Of a stretch of 64,000 bases of DNA, positions 12,867 through 25,919 are shown one piece after another (the stretch's first letter is position 1; each line of letters starts with the position of its first letter). The position numbers and the translations under genes are program-made. The notes beneath the pieces are model-generated. The model worked only from the letters and a program-made list of their open reading frames with translations. It was not told the origin of the DNA and made no database searches. Source of the stretch: Circinella minor (Eukaryota; Mucoromycota; Mucoromycetes; Mucorales; Lichtheimiaceae); the NCBI GenBank assembly GCA_016758965.1, contig JAEPRB010000145.1:39497-103496 (forward strand), read 5' to 3'.

Positions 12867-15205
12867 ATGGAATCAACATCTCATTCAAAACCTCATGGTA
12901 CTACTAGTACAACAGAAAACAGCAGTCAAACAACTCATTCCCGAATAGGAGCGGTGCCACCACCAATTGCACCTACATCGACACCTTCCATGACAACAAC
13001 TATATTGACAAGCCATACACATACAATTGATCTATCTACACCACCTCGTCGTACACGCATTACTCGAGCTTGTAAGATATATTAATTATATAATATAATT
13101 TAATTAGATCTCTCTCCATGGATCTACTTTCCATCCTACTTACTAAATAATTAATCATTTATTAATAATATTGAAAATGTTGGTGGATTGATTTTTTCTA
13201 TATCAGGTGATACATGTCGACGAAAAAAGATAAGGTATGATTTACACAGCCATCAACTTGTGTCTCTCGCGCTTTCTGCACTATGTGCCATCACTATCCA
13301 TCATATTACCCATACTACACTATTATTATTATTATTGATGTTTATTATTCGGAATTAACTTATTTGTAACTGTTATCATCATTATTGTTTTTTATTATTA
13401 GATGCGATGTAAACACAACACAGCCCTGTACTACTTGTCGACAATATCACTGGGAATGCTCTTTCAATGATGTAATGTATTTATTCATATAGAATAGCTT
13501 TTAATAGAAATAATCGTTTGATGTTGATATCTTTATATTAACTAATTTCTAATGATTCGTACTACTTGTTGCAGACGGCCAAAAAAAGAGGACCACCAAA
13601 AGGGTAAGTTTTAGCAAATGGTTTTTATTCGGTCATCAAATTGTGTCATACTTACTGTGATATTACTAATAGCTATATCGAAAGTCTCGAAACACGGCTC
13701 AAAAAAATGGAACAGCTTTTACAACAAATGCAAGACAAAAAAAGAAAACGACCTGATTCATCTTCAGCACTTTGCATAAAAAATATTCTCACTGATAATA
13801 ATGATGAGAACTGTTGTCAAGAACAAGTCGAAGTGGAACAGAATCAACAAAAACAACGTCGCACCACAGCTCCTACTACTGTTATGACAACGCCTGCACC
13901 ATCTTCATCAGGATCAGTGGCAACTTTTACAAATGGTACACCGGAATTATTAATTGACCTATTGGTTCAAAAGTAAATGCATTGTTTCATCATAATATTC
14001 ATACCTACTGTATAACACTGATATAGCGCTAACATAATATATGGATGTGTATATTACTTTAATGCTATAGATATTTTGATGTATGTATATACTCTATGCC
14101 TATTATCGACAAGAGTGACTTCTTTGCGGCTTATAACAAGTTTAAAAATAATAAAAATAATAATAATGACGACCATAACAACAGCATCTCACAATCTCTC
14201 ATTTATGCCATGTGTGCTTATACCGCGTATCGATTACCAACCCATGACTCCATTTTCAACAATTTTAATTATAATAATACAAGTCGGGATACAGCCTTCC
14301 GTTACTTTATGGATAAAGCTGTTGATATTGTTAAAAATGAATATTTTGTTTCCAAATTAGCCACTGTTCAAGCCCTTATATTGATTTGTGCACAGCCTGT
14401 CATATCTACAAGTCAAACTCGTAATTGGGTTTTTAGCGGCTTGGCTGTCAGAATGGTATTTATTTAATACATAGCTTTTATATTATAACACAGTGCTGTC
14501 ATTTTTTCTAAAAATAAATTTACTAATTCATTATATTTTATTAGGCTCAAGAATTCCGATTACATCGACTAGCAACAAATCCTCCCAAATGTCAGCAAGA
14601 AGTAAAGGAAAGACAAATATGTGATTTATATAAGCGACTTTGGTGTGCTGTGTATAATATGGATCGATGGAATGCTGCAGCCATGGGTCGGCCTTTAGCC
14701 ATTGCTGATTCCGATTGTGACATTGAATTACCCGACATTGAATCAAACCCTGACCATATCCTATTTGCTCTTTTAACTCAATTATCAACTATTCTTGGTG
14801 AGATATTAAGAAGTATCTACTCTCCGCAAGCTAAACATTTTTTCCACCAGTCGTCATCTACAGCCGAAATAACTGCTGAATCATTAGTTCACCGGTTACA
14901 AGCTGAATTGGATCGGTGGTTTGATCATGCTTTTAATAAAAATAATACGAATATTTCAGAAGAAAAAACAAGGCCATTAATTGTATGCTATTATGGTGTC
15001 ACGTTGATGTTATATCGACCTTTTATTGATACACGATATAATCAGATCCGAGCATCGGATAAATGTTCCGAAATTGCGCGGAAAATGACCCAACTAGTTA
15101 AAAGAATAAGTAAAATAGAACTCGCTCGTTTTGGTTTTGCATATACAGGTACGTTATATAAAAATACATGGCCTTAGTAACGATCGAGACGGAAAGAGAA
15201 AATAA

Positions 15206-15243
<38 letters not shown>

Positions 15244-15780
15244 CTATAAATGATTTCATGGATGTACAGGATATTCTATTTATCAAGCCCTTTTGATTCA
15301 TGTGTATGATATGGCAAGTAATGATTCAGAAATATCAAAGAATGGACGTGAATATCTTGATACGACCATGAATGAATGTATGATTCCGCTTTGTGAAGAA
15401 TTATCAAACTGTTCGGATATAAAGTTACTTGTCATATCAACGATGGATTTCCTTAAAGCACAAAGTGCTAAATCACCGGTGTCAACATCAGAAAACGAGC
15501 AAGAACAACAAGTGGCAGAAGAGAAAAAAAAAGTACAAGAAGAATTTAATGGTAAAAAATTGACTTGTATATTAAGATCAGCTGGACCACCACTATATGA
15601 TGGATTTGGGCGCGAAATGAATTCACCAGGTAAATAAATAATGTGTTGTCTGTGCACCCATCACACGATTCAACATAGAGAGGAAAACAATGAGAACATG
15701 TTATAACAACAAATATACTAATAATAACTCTATATTATATAGTATGGAACGTACCAACATCAGTACTATTACAAAAATAG
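12867..15780 (+). CDS. Zn2Cys6 zinc-cluster transcription factor A, fungal_trans family
   Basis: Predicted nuclear DNA-binding regulator; target unknown. Exons: 12867-13071, 13207-13234, 13402-13471, 13575-13603, 13673-13972, 14071-14455, 14545-15148, 15270-15629, 15743-15780; 672 aa. The zinc cluster near residues 68-95 has spacing C-x2-C-x6-C-x7-C-x2-C-x6-C and is split over three exons. It is followed by the basic linker KKRGPPKG and a short coiled coil (YIESLETRLKKMEQLL). Residues about 210-520 match the fungal transcription-factor middle homology region (MPIIDKSDFF, SGLAVRMAQEFRLHR, GRPLAIADSDCDIELP, LMLYRPFI). The last small exon is chosen because the splice keeps frame to a stop at 15778; without it the protein would end 11 residues earlier. 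It is a paralogue of the gene at 53071. Confidence 0.9.
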
Positions 15781-16030
15781 TAATATGTTTTCCTGCGTTC
15801 CATTTTTTATCTCCTTAAATTTTCCATTGGTGTGACAGTAAATAAAACAATACTATTATCGCACATAATAAACTCTCTCGCTTATTGTAAAATATAACTT
15901 CTATCTTCCCACTCTCTCTCTCTCTCTCTCTCTTTTCTGCTCTTTGTTTTTTTTTCTTTTGTACGCCTTTATAAAAAATAAATTTATATACCTAAAGGAA
16001 CAGACTAACAACAATAGAATAAATAAAAAT
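15781..16030. other. Short gap with CT-repeat tract
   Basis: This is the spacer between two plus-strand genes. It contains a (CT)n run at about 15911-15931, just before the start of the next gene, typical of a pyrimidine-rich promoter or leader. Nothing coding is seen. Confidence 0.5.
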
Positions 16031-18571
16031 ATGCCTAATGGTGGTCGACCTGATTCCATAGGTGATGATTTCACCGACCTTGACAGCATTTGGGAACAGG
16101 ATGGTCGTTATACACCTGGATTCACTACTACTAGTAATAATAGCAACAATTACAATGGCATCAATAATAATGGTTATCGAATTAGTTTTCAAAGTGTTGA
16201 CGATGAGGAATTAAAACGTCTTATGCGTGCATTAGTTACACCTGTTCCTAACCAACATGGCGCATCCCCTTCCATTGACGATTATCGTAATAAACAACAG
16301 CAGCGACAATATTATTATGACGACACTGCTAGTGACTCTTCATCCGTACGAGTTAATAGTAACAACAACAATGATAGAAGTGAAAGTGTGATGTTATTTA
16401 AAAAGATAAACGATGGTAGGTTAATTAATAAATAGGAAATTTTCACCATTTCGTTTTTTTCTATTTTAATTGGTCAGTGACAACTAATATATCATTTCCT
16501 AAATATTAATATATCTGCTTATTTAGGTGATGAGGATGTTTCATTTGATTTGGTTGCAAGTGACCTAAAAGATTTTATGGATCCAGCTATGTTGGAAGGG
16601 ATTATGTCACGTCCTTCAAGTCGTGCTCCTCGATCTACTACACCTGGTCAACCTTCACCTATATCTCCTTCTCCCCTTCTTGAAAGGTAATATTGCTATT
16701 ATTATTTTGAACTATCCAGTCAAGCAAACGAGACTAATAATACAAAATAGGAGAATGAACAGTAATAATAATAGCAAGGTAGATAACTTAACACATCGCT
16801 CTTCTGTCACCATAGCAACGCCACCAGTACCTACTGCTACTGCTGCTGCTACGACTCCTGTGACCAAACAACAGCGGAGGACAAACATTAATAGTGATGA
16901 ACGCATGAACGAAATGCTATCAAAATCCGCTCAAAAAACTCGTGAATTATTGGAAGCTATGGAACGATCTTTGAAAACAGAACAAACATATGCATCACGA
17001 CGATACCAACAACAACAACAGCAGCAGCAGCAGCAACCGCAATTAGATGAACGTCGACATAGCATGAGGCCATTACAACAACAGGAACAAAGAACAAGGA
17101 AGATCATTTATGACAATGAAGAAAAAATCAAACAAAAACGACAAAGTTTAGATTTGGAGGCAATGTTAGCATTACGACGTGATAGCGATGCAATTATTGA
17201 ACGACGACTCTCATTGTTGAAAGTGCGTGCTAATAAATTACTTCAAACCGACGAACAACAAGCGCGAGAAGAAAGTAATCATAATAATGAAGAGGATGAA
17301 GAAATGAAGAGACGTCGTCGTCGATGGTCATTTACCCCTATTGAAGAAAAGCCTCCAGCAAGTTTCTCACCTACTACACCATCATTATCCTCACCTCGCT
17401 CACCATCTTCAAATAATAGTTATAACAATAGTCTCAATAACGAGGTTGACAACAAATTGATCGATCCACCTATGCCTGCTTTTCAAAGTGTACGTGCAAG
17501 AACTTTATCTATGCGTGAACCACGATATGAAAAAAAGAGGCGACAAGAAGAATTTTCGTTTCCAGCAGTAGTATCTTCTTCATCCAATTCAGAATCTACT
17601 GCATCTCCTTATTTTTCTGCTGCTACAACAGCGACAAGTTCATCCGATACATCATCATATAATCGGCATTTATTAGATGAAACAGTATCAGCAGAACAAG
17701 ATAATATCAACACTAGCAATGTATCATATATGAAACGTTCTGATTTACGAAAATACTCTAATAGCAATAATAATACTAGCAATTATACGACAACGAACAA
17801 AGAAACAACGACAGAAACTTTATCATCGTCATCATCAAAATATAAAAGTCGTACTAAGCCATCATTGACTGCAAGAAGATTGACATTAGCCTCAGGTGAT
17901 AATGCGAGAGCGGAAATAGACGATCGTCTACGAGAATTACGTATATCACCAACAGGTACCAATGAATATCACGATTACAAGGAAGCTACAAGAAATAAAG
18001 TATGTGACTTTTTATATTCAATCAGATTTATAGTTAATAAGAATAATAATGTAATGGTAACGGCATGTATTATAATATTAACAATATATAAAATATATTA
18101 CAGAAAAGTACCATGTATACAAAAGAGTTAAAATCACCAACATCACCACATTCTCAAACAGATAAATCTGTTACTGAATCAGCAAGAGAAATACTGGATA
18201 GTATTCGACAACGACGTCAAAGTACTACCGATCATCATAATCATAGTCCACGTCGATTAACACAGCAAGAACGTTCAATACAACAGCAAACGCGTTTACG
18301 TATGCGACGTAAAACCGTTATTGCAAATGGTTTAGACCATCGTGATGGTTATAACAATAATAATCATAATAGTGATGATGATGAGTATGATCAGTTAACT
18401 CATCGTATGCGTCGATTATCAGTTGCTGCTGATGAACATTATACTACAAGATCTTCTCGAAATAAGCTTTCATATAAACAAGAAAAAGAATTATTGTCAT
18501 CACTACCCATTGATGAAAACAAACCACCTGTATACAATCCGCATTCTTATCGCCGTCGTTACCCTGCATAA
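16031..18571 (+). CDS. Hypothetical low-complexity Q/N/S-rich protein
   Basis: I do not recognise this protein. Exons 16031-16415, 16527-16686, 16751-17999 and 18104-18571 give 753 aa in one closed frame. The N-terminus (PDSIGDDFTDLDSIWEQDGRY) is acidic. The rest is rich in Asn, Gln, Ser, Arg and Glu, with a polyglutamine run near residue 268. Helical, charged stretches likely to form coiled coils occur at KTRELLEAMERSLKTEQ and, in a similar pattern, at SAREILDSIRQRRQS near residue 625. No signal peptide, membrane segment or catalytic motif is visible. Many RRxS/T sites (RRRSS, RRLSV, RRLTL types) suggest a phosphorylated scaffold or spindle/septum-type protein, but this is only inference. 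The reading frame and splice sites are good evidence that it is a real gene. Confidence 0.75.
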
Positions 18572-18933
18572 GTCATCATTTCCCATCTTTATATATCTCT
18601 ATCATTGCTTTCTCCTTTATTTTTCTTCTTCTTTTTTTTATCTACACTATTGTTACTATTACGCACATTTACATTCCAGAAAAAAACTTGTTCCATATTA
18701 TAATATTATTATCTTATTATTTAGTAGTTTAGTAACCCTAAAACAAAGTCTGTAAAGTTGTACATATATTTACTTATTATTATTTTTACATATAAAAATC
18801 GAAATATCTTTTTCCCGCTATCATAAATTTTAAAGTACAATTTTTAATAATAACAAGAAAAAAAAACTATTTCGATTTTTGTTTTTCGTTACTTCTTCTT
18901 TCTAGAGCTCATATACGCATTTGCACAAAAATA
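18572..18933. other. Spacer between the low-complexity gene and ORC2
   Basis: T/C-rich then A/T-rich DNA holding the presumed 3' UTR of one gene and the short promoter of the next; nothing else is seen. Confidence 0.5.
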
Positions 18934-20730
18934 ATGACAGATTCATCCCTTCCTATCATTACGCAAGGGGATGATGAAATAGAAACACACATTGTGTCTG
19001 CTGTTGATACAGAAACTATTAAAAAAGAAGAAGCTTTAGGTAAACAAATCATTGTCAAGGGAAAAAAACGCACCGCGCGTCGATCCAAAGTAGCAGAATT
19101 GGGTTTAACTGAAGGACAAGACATTACCATTAAAGTAAAACCAAAAACACATCGAGTTCCTATTAGTAACAAAAAAGACGCTCGCAGTCTTCGAAATCAA
19201 CAGCAACAACAATCTATCCAAGACAACAATAATAACGATAATGACGACGATGGAGTTGAACATCATCGTGGTCTTTTACGATCTAATTCCAATGACGCAT
19301 CAACGTCATTACCTCTTGAAGAAGAACACGAACAGCATCAACAATATGAGCAAACAAGTGATACAGAAGATAGAACAGATGATAAAGAAAATAATACGGG
19401 TAGATCGATATTTGGATTTAGAAAACAACATGGTAAATCGATGCAATCAATGATGAAAAAAGCTATGGAAGAAGAGGAGGCAGAAGAAGAAACAGTTACA
19501 GTAAAAAGTCGTCGTGGCGGTAAACGAGCAAAATCAGCGAAACAAGAATCTGTTGATCATGGAAAACGACGACGTATTCAGAGACAAATTGAATTACTTA
19601 AAGATGATCGACGTAGCGACGATGATGATGATGACGAAGAAAAGGAAAGTGAAGAAGAACAAGAAGAGGATGATAACACTGGTCTACTGGGTGAATCAGA
19701 AGGATATTTCCAAGCATTAAAAGGCAAAGCAACAACATCCAATAATACTATGTCGAAACTTCCTGTTCTTGAACCACAAGAATTTCATAATATTTTAGAA
19801 CAAGCGCCTACTAAACATGTCAATGACATCTCAACCCTTTTTTCAATGCACAAGCTCCACTTCAATGAGTGGTTTTTCAAATTACATGCTGGTTTCAACT
19901 TATTGTTTTATGGTTATGGATCCAAACGACGTTTGATTAACGATTTTTGCAGTTCATCTTTAACAGATGGTATTGTATTAATGATTAATGGATTTTTCCC
20001 TTCGATCACCATCAAAGGCAGTCTATACAAACTTGTTGTCGATGCACTTGATATACCATCGCCACCGGCACAAATGCCCGATTTACTTTCATTAATTAGT
20101 AAATATTTTCAAGATCAAGATCGTCAATATGAACGTCTTTATATAGTCGTCCACAATATCGATGGCAGCTCATTACGTAACGAAAAAGCACAACAAGCCT
20201 TATCGATGCTTGCGGATTCACCCAACGTTCATTTGATTGCTACAATGGATCATATCAATACCGGATTACTATGGGATAATGTGAAAACTTCACGATTTAA
20301 TTGGTTATGGCATGATGCAACGACCTTCGATGATTATTTGGTGGAAACAAGTTTTGAAAATTCACTATTAATGCGATCAGGTGAATTAGGTGGTGCTCGT
20401 GGTATTCAATATGTATTACGATCTTTAACAACCAATGGTCGTGGCGTTTTCCGTGTATTGGCTGAACATCAACTGATGGAAATGGAAATAGAAGGAAATG
20501 AAACAGGAAGAGCCAATGAATCAGTTGGATTACCTTATCATCGTTATTATGATGCTTGTCGTGAAAGCTTTTTGGTATCGAATGATACTCAGTTACGTTC
20601 TTTATTGACCGAGTTTATTGATCACAAAATTATTCACTCGAAAAGATCACCAGATGGTACAGAAGTTTTTTATATTCCTTTGGATAAATCGACACTTTGT
20701 AATATCTTGGAAGATGTCTCAGAGCAGTAA
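18934..20730 (+). CDS. ORC2: Origin recognition complex subunit 2
   Basis: A subunit of the six-protein complex that marks replication origins and loads the MCM helicase. It is intronless, 598 aa. The N-terminal half (about 1-270) is disordered and charged, with acidic runs and basic RRGGKRAKS-type patches. The conserved Orc2 domain starts at about residue 290 (LHFNEWFFKLHAGFNLLFYG). It includes the Walker-A-like loop GYGSKRRLI near 327, which in Orc2 lacks the canonical GKT and is thought inactive. The aspartate-containing strand LYIVVHNIDGSSLRN and a C-terminal winged-helix region follow. Length matches the family (about 570-620 aa). It is the only intronless gene of more than 1.5 kb in the window. 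Confidence 0.96.
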   Translation: MTDSSLPIITQGDDEIETHIVSAVDTETIKKEEALGKQIIVKGKKRTARRSKVAELGLTEGQDITIKVKPKTHRVPISNKKDARSLRNQQQQQSIQDNNNNDNDDDGVEHHRGLLRSNSNDASTSLPLEEEHEQHQQYEQTSDTEDRTDDKENNTGRSIFGFRKQHGKSMQSMMKKAMEEEEAEEETVTVKSRRGGKRAKSAKQESVDHGKRRRIQRQIELLKDDRRSDDDDDDEEKESEEEQEEDDNTGLLGESEGYFQALKGKATTSNNTMSKLPVLEPQEFHNILEQAPTKHVNDISTLFSMHKLHFNEWFFKLHAGFNLLFYGYGSKRRLINDFCSSSLTDGIVLMINGFFPSITIKGSLYKLVVDALDIPSPPAQMPDLLSLISKYFQDQDRQYERLYIVVHNIDGSSLRNEKAQQALSMLADSPNVHLIATMDHINTGLLWDNVKTSRFNWLWHDATTFDDYLVETSFENSLLMRSGELGGARGIQYVLRSLTTNGRGVFRVLAEHQLMEMEIEGNETGRANESVGLPYHRYYDACRESFLVSNDTQLRSLLTEFIDHKIIHSKRSPDGTEVFYIPLDKSTLCNILEDVSEQ

Positions 20731-21247
20731 AAAGAATGTAGTCGAACATCCCTTATAGTAAGTTAGATCGTTTGTAGTAACCGCCATCTTTTCCTTACCA
20801 CAATCTTTTCTCTTCTTTATATATATATATATATTTATGTACATAGCATCATTTAATTATCATTTCATTGGTTCTCTTTCACTATTATTGTTTCTATATT
20901 TTTTTTATATAGCATATATTCCCTTTCATTCCCCCATTTCTCTTTATTAAACATCATCTTCCTAAAATATTGAGATTTATACACATAAGTATAATCACAT
21001 CAATAACGAAACAGTCATAGCTGAACTATTTATAATGTTTTTTTTTTTGTCAACTTGAATGTAAGCTGGTAAACAAATAAATAGACAACAAATAAGTGAA
21101 TGTCACATTCATATAGTCGAAATGACAATAAGCTTTATGTAACCGCGGAAAATTTATATGAAAGAATCATACATACATTTCTCAATAATACGTACGTTCC
21201 CCAGCACCCCCTTTTTTTAATCTTACAATTTTTTATATTATATTATT
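20731..21247. other. Spacer between ORC2 and NAD kinase
   Basis: AT-rich sequence with a (TA)n run at about 20819-20835, T-rich tracts and two TTTTTTT-type stretches; presumed 3' UTR of ORC2 and promoter of the NAD kinase gene. No gene is seen. Confidence 0.5.
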
Positions 21248-23316
21248 ATGTCACATAAATCTAAGAAAAATCATGAAGATAACAGCAGTGGTATTAGAAT
21301 AAGCAAAAGCCCAGTTCAACTCACGTCGCATAGTATAACCCATTTACATGATAACTTAAATAGTAAATACACACTTTTTTTATCTATCATGTATATTTGG
21401 TAGTGATATGGAATGAGGTGAACCATTTTCCACCTTCTAACATATTCATATTGTAGTTAAACATAAATTAAAATGGGAAAGACATATGGATACTATTTTG
21501 ATTATGACAAAAGCATACGATAACAAACTTGTTTACTACACACGTCAAGTAGCTGAGTGGATTATTACCACCCAATCCTCTGAGAATGGAAAGCCATTTA
21601 CAGTTTATGTAGATGGTCACTTAGAAAAAGCTAAACATTTTGGTTATCAAGAATTAGTCAATCAAAATGAAGTTTTCAAAAATCACATTAAGTTTTGGAC
21701 ACCTCGATTATTATATAAACAACCAGAAATGTTTCATTTAATTATTTTGGTATGTTATATATATATATATATAAATGATAGTAATAAGAACAATAACTAT
21801 CTTTGACAACCTATAGACATCGCATAGACAGAAATAATCATTAAGCTTATAAACATTGTATATGTTGTAATTATATATATATATATATATATTTAGTTAG
21901 GAGGAGATGGCACTGTATTGTTTACATCCTGGTTGTTCCAAACGTATGTTCCACCTATCATTCCATTCCATCTTGGATCCCTTAGCTTTTTAACTCCCTA
22001 TCCATTTGAAGAATACCAAAAGTCCCTAAGTAACATATTCAACTCAACCGATAACCAACAACTAGCTCCATTTATTTCATTACGCATGCGACTGTCATGT
22101 ACTATATATCGAGCCGTTCGTGGATCTGATAGTGCAACCACACGGCAAGCCAAACAATGTGCTATTACAGGAGCCATTTGGACTCGTCGTGCCAAGTGTG
22201 ATGGTAAAGATATGAGAGGGAAATGGCAATTGATAGAAACCGAATGGATGAAAGATCATGGACGTCAAGTGGACCCGAGGATAAAAGAAGAAGAGTCTAA
22301 CAATGATGATGATGATACACATCTTATTGATTGTTCCACGACGACTCCTTGTGAAACGTTCCAAGTATTGAATGAATTGGTAGTGGATCGTGGACCTTCA
22401 TCTTATATGGCTACATTGGAATTATTTGCTGACGAACAACATTTATGTACTGTGGAAGCGGATGGACTAGTAGTCTCTACACCTACGGGTTCAACAGCAT
22501 ATTCAGTAAGTAAATTTAGTTATTTCTTCTTCTTTAGTGTGTGCTATATTTGAATAGGCTGTTTTGTTGTGTGAAAAAAGCGTCAATAATAACAAAGTAT
22601 TAAACGAAAAAATAATTAGTTATCCGCGGGCGGATCTCTGTGCCATCCATGCGTTCCTGCTATCCTTATTACGCCTATTTGTGCTCATACACTGAATTTT
22701 AGACCCATGCTGCTACCACATACATGCATTATTCGTGTGGTTGTACGAGCAACGGCACGATCCACAGCTTATTGTAGTTTTGATGGTAAAAACCGATGTG
22801 AACTAAAACGTGAGTAAAAGAAAATAGTTTTCCTTCTGTGTACAAACTATAATAGGACAAAAAAAGGGTTGTCCAGCACAAACCCGCTTTTTTTTTAAGT
22901 CACGAAACTAAAATAATGCGATTGTGTTGTTAGGTGGAGACCATATGACTGTGGAATTTTCACGCTTTGCAGTACCGACGATCACTCGAAAAGAAACAAA
23001 TTTTGACTGGTTTGAATCATTACAAAAGTGCTTAATGTGGAGTCAACGGGCTGAGCAAAAACCATTTGTTGTTGTTGAATCAAACAATAAAAAGAAACGT
23101 TCAAAACCAGAAGATGATACATCATCCACATCAGGACAAAGTACTCCTTCAGAAAAAGTTCTTGTATGTATGGATGAAGGCGAAAATTCAAAGAAACAAA
23201 AGCTAAATAGAACACAAGAAGAAAAAGAACGAGAGGAACAAGAAGGATTTGATTTAGTACCTTGGACAAAAGAAGAAATGGAAAGCGAAATTTTGTCCTT
23301 AAATGAGCAGCAATAA
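21248..23316 (+). CDS. NADK: NAD kinase (ATP-NAD kinase, Utr1-like)
   Basis: Phosphorylates NAD to NADP, feeding the NADPH pool; probably cytosolic. Exons 21248-21362, 21457-21749, 21897-22505, 22620-22809 and 22934-23316 give 529 aa, essentially the length of yeast Utr1. The GGDGT motif that binds ATP/NAD is at about residues 138-142, and the second signature STPTGSTAYS closes exon 3 (to residue 339). The C-terminal block has LITPICAHTLNFRPMLLP and the FDG turn. The first exon is short; it is supported by an in-frame splice that brings the conserved KWERHMDTILIMTKA block into frame, so the Met at 21486 is internal. The last 70 residues are charged and lysine/glutamate-rich. No mitochondrial presequence is seen, unlike Pos5. 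Confidence 0.95.
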
Positions 23317-23671
23317 TAGAAATTTATAATAATAATAATAATAAAGGGGGATATGCCGTAGTTGATGTTTTTTTATTAGAGTTTATGTATTTACAAATGT
23401 TATTTTTTGTCTTTTTATGAGAAATATGCAATTTTTTTAAAAGATTAAGATGAGGATAATACGAAAAAAAAAAAGAAGGGGCAATAATGTATGTATGTGT
23501 ATGTTTTTTAAGTGCTGTTTTGTAAAGCAGAGTTTAGCATAAGATTTAGCTTTATATATAATACAAAAAAAAAAAAGAAGGGGAAGAAGAAAAGAAAAAC
23601 GATAAAAGAAATGAAAAAAAAGGTATATACAAACATATAATAAAAAGTTATTATCATTATTATTATTATAT
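23317..23671. other. Spacer between the converging NAD kinase and PHD genes
   Basis: An (ATA)n run at about 23328-23343 and A-rich plus-strand tracts; presumed 3' UTRs of both genes. No coding sequence is seen. Confidence 0.5.
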
Positions 23672-25919
23672 TCAACGCATTGTTTTCCAGAATGGACCTG
23701 AGTCAAAAGAGAACTCTTTTAAGAGTTGTGTACACATGGATGATGGTAATGTATCTGTCGATGGATATCTAGAGTGACCCAAAGTATTTCCTACTATTGA
23801 ATCCGAGCTATCACTAAAAAGAACGAATATGTATTAGTTTCAATGAATCAACTCTTACTTCTTTAATTATATAATAAAATCTAACTTACGAATCATCACA
23901 TAAAAAGACATCAGATGCGTTGGGGGCAAAAATTTCTTTTTGCATTGAATCCAAAGATTGCAAGTAAATAAGACGAGAAAAAAATTCGATACTGTCGGGA
24001 TCCAAGATCATTTGACTATTATTATTGTTGTTAGAAAAGTCCGTATCCATCGCATCGAATGGGTCTGTTGGATAAAAAGTCTGTTCCGGTGTACTGGCTT
24101 CACTTGGACTACTGCCACTACTGCTACTATCTTCACTACGATGACCATCATCATCTTCCTCCATCATATTACGTTCAGGTGCTACAATGGAAAGCTCAAG
24201 CTGTTGCTGTTGTTGCTGCTGTTGTTGTGATTCCTCTCGTTGTTCCTGTTCTTGCGGGGACTTTTGCTGTTGAAGGCGAGAGCGACGACGACGATTCTGA
24301 ATACTACTACTTGTACTATTTATCGAATGATTATGATAATGCTGCTCTTGTTCACAATCACTTGTTTCTGAATCGTCCGAATTAGCAGCGGCCAACTGTT
24401 CACTTTGTCGACGAGCAGCAAAGCGCCAAGTCATTGAACTAACTAATTTGTTGGTTTCTTTTCCAAGAGCCACAAAACAAAGTGGACAACGAAACGTTTC
24501 ACCTAATACAGCTTCACTCATTTTTAAGCAATCTAAATGAAGCCAACGTTGACAATCATCACATTGTACCATAGAGCCATATTCTTCATCAGGTGTATCG
24601 CAGATACATTTTACAACGCTTGTATATGACATGACATTACGAGTACTACGTCGACGACGGTGAGGTGTTTCAACCCATTTTTTTAAAGAAGATGATGCTG
24701 GCGGTCGACCGGGGCGACGGCGTCGATCCGATAATGAACTGCGCCGGGTTGCCCAATGAGGTGTAGCTAATTTTTTTTTTATTAAATAAAGTTTGTTAAC
24801 CTGTCTTTTTTTTTTGGCCTTTGTAACACACACACAAAACACACACACAAAACACACACACACCATTATGGTAACCAAACTTTGATAAAAACAAAAAAAA
24901 AAAAAAGAATACCTTGTTGTTGGTGCTGTTTTGGTAGTGGTGATGATGAGAATGATTTTTTCTCTTCTTTTTTTATCAAAACAGGCGGTTCTGGTTTTAT
25001 TTTGACGTATTTTTTTTGTATAGCAGATGAAGAATGTACTTCATCCAGATTAGATTTTTCTTGTTGCTTTTCTTCTTCTTTTATTTCGTTTTTAATAGGT
25101 GTGTTGATTAAATCCATTATTTGAGATTGATTGCCATGAACATGAGATTCAATTAAGTGAGCACCTAGACGTGCAGCGTCACATCGGTCATCAATTTTTT
25201 GCTGTTTTTGTTTTTGCTGTTCTTCTGATATACCAATTTCAATTTGATGACCACCATTATCTGATGATTTGATATTCACAGAAGTACCTGATTCCTGAGC
25301 GACAAATAATAAATATTGTTTCAGTAATGTCAAGTTTTTCAATCGTGGTTGAGTTACCGTCGTCGTTGTTGTTGTTGATGATGGTTCGCTGTTACTACAG
25401 CTTGGGTTTTCTTCATTTTTATTAAGTTCATCTAAAGTAGTAGAGGGACTAGTTGGAATAGTAGTGGATGTGGTGTTTGCAGCAGCTAGCTTTGACATGG
25501 CTTTAGAAAGTCGTTGTTTAAGTTGGTTGGCAATAACATGAATATTACTGTCGTTGTTGTTATCGCAGTTATTATGTATAGACGTTTTTTTTGTTTGGGT
25601 CGTGTGAATTTTGTTGATATTATCAATGTTGTAAGATGCAGGAGGTTTGACTGCGATTTGAAAAGTTCTGACGTGTTGCTTTGACACTTTATGATGCATT
25701 GTTGTAATATTGATAGACTTTTTTTTCTTTTGACACCAATCAACTTGATCCCTGTAAGTAGTAATAATGATATTAATAATAATAGTCTAGTTATCTGGTT
25801 GGATGTTAAGTCGCCAGCGTTTTTTTTTTGTGCGTATATCGAAAAAGTAAAAAGGAAAGGGGAAGAATGTTTAATTTTTTTTTCTTTTACCCTGCGTCGG
25901 TATGAATAGCTTTTCTCAT
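23672..25919 (-). CDS. PHD-finger protein, probable chromatin reader
   Basis: Predicted nuclear protein reading histone tails. Exons in coding order: 25919-25891, 25751-24913, 24766-23890, 23813-23672; 628 aa. The PHD finger lies near residues 340-387: CICDTPDEEYGSMVQCDDCQ, then WLHLDCL and CPLC, giving the C4-H-C3 set of ligands. Just before it is a very basic stretch (DRRRRPGRPP, an AT-hook-like core, and HRRRRSTRN). The N-terminal third is Ser/Thr/Gln-rich; the region after the PHD is poly-Q and acidic. The 29-nt first exon was found because the frame runs upstream of the first Met of the second exon to a good acceptor, and a start codon with a GT donor in the needed phase lies 140 bp further out. 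The intron at 24767-24912 carries an ACAC repeat. The exact complex (Set3C-, Rpd3L-type or other) cannot be told. Confidence 0.85.
24824..24863. repeat. AC-rich microsatellite in a PHD-gene intron
   Basis: Three blocks of (AC)n separated by AAAA lie inside the second intron of the PHD gene. They create a spurious open frame rich in Cys/Val on the minus strand, which is not coding. Confidence 0.8.

Noticed and set aside
15630..15742. Stop of regulator A immediately after 15629
   Set aside because: Reading through the GTAAAT donor would end the protein at once; a splice to 15743 keeps frame and adds a short plausible tail. I kept the spliced model but the alternative cannot be excluded.
24767..24878. 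N-terminal extension of the PHD protein starting at 24878
   Set aside because: It would translate an ACAC microsatellite intron into Cys/Val repeats; clear donor and acceptor sites remove it and join the conserved basic region to the upstream exon.
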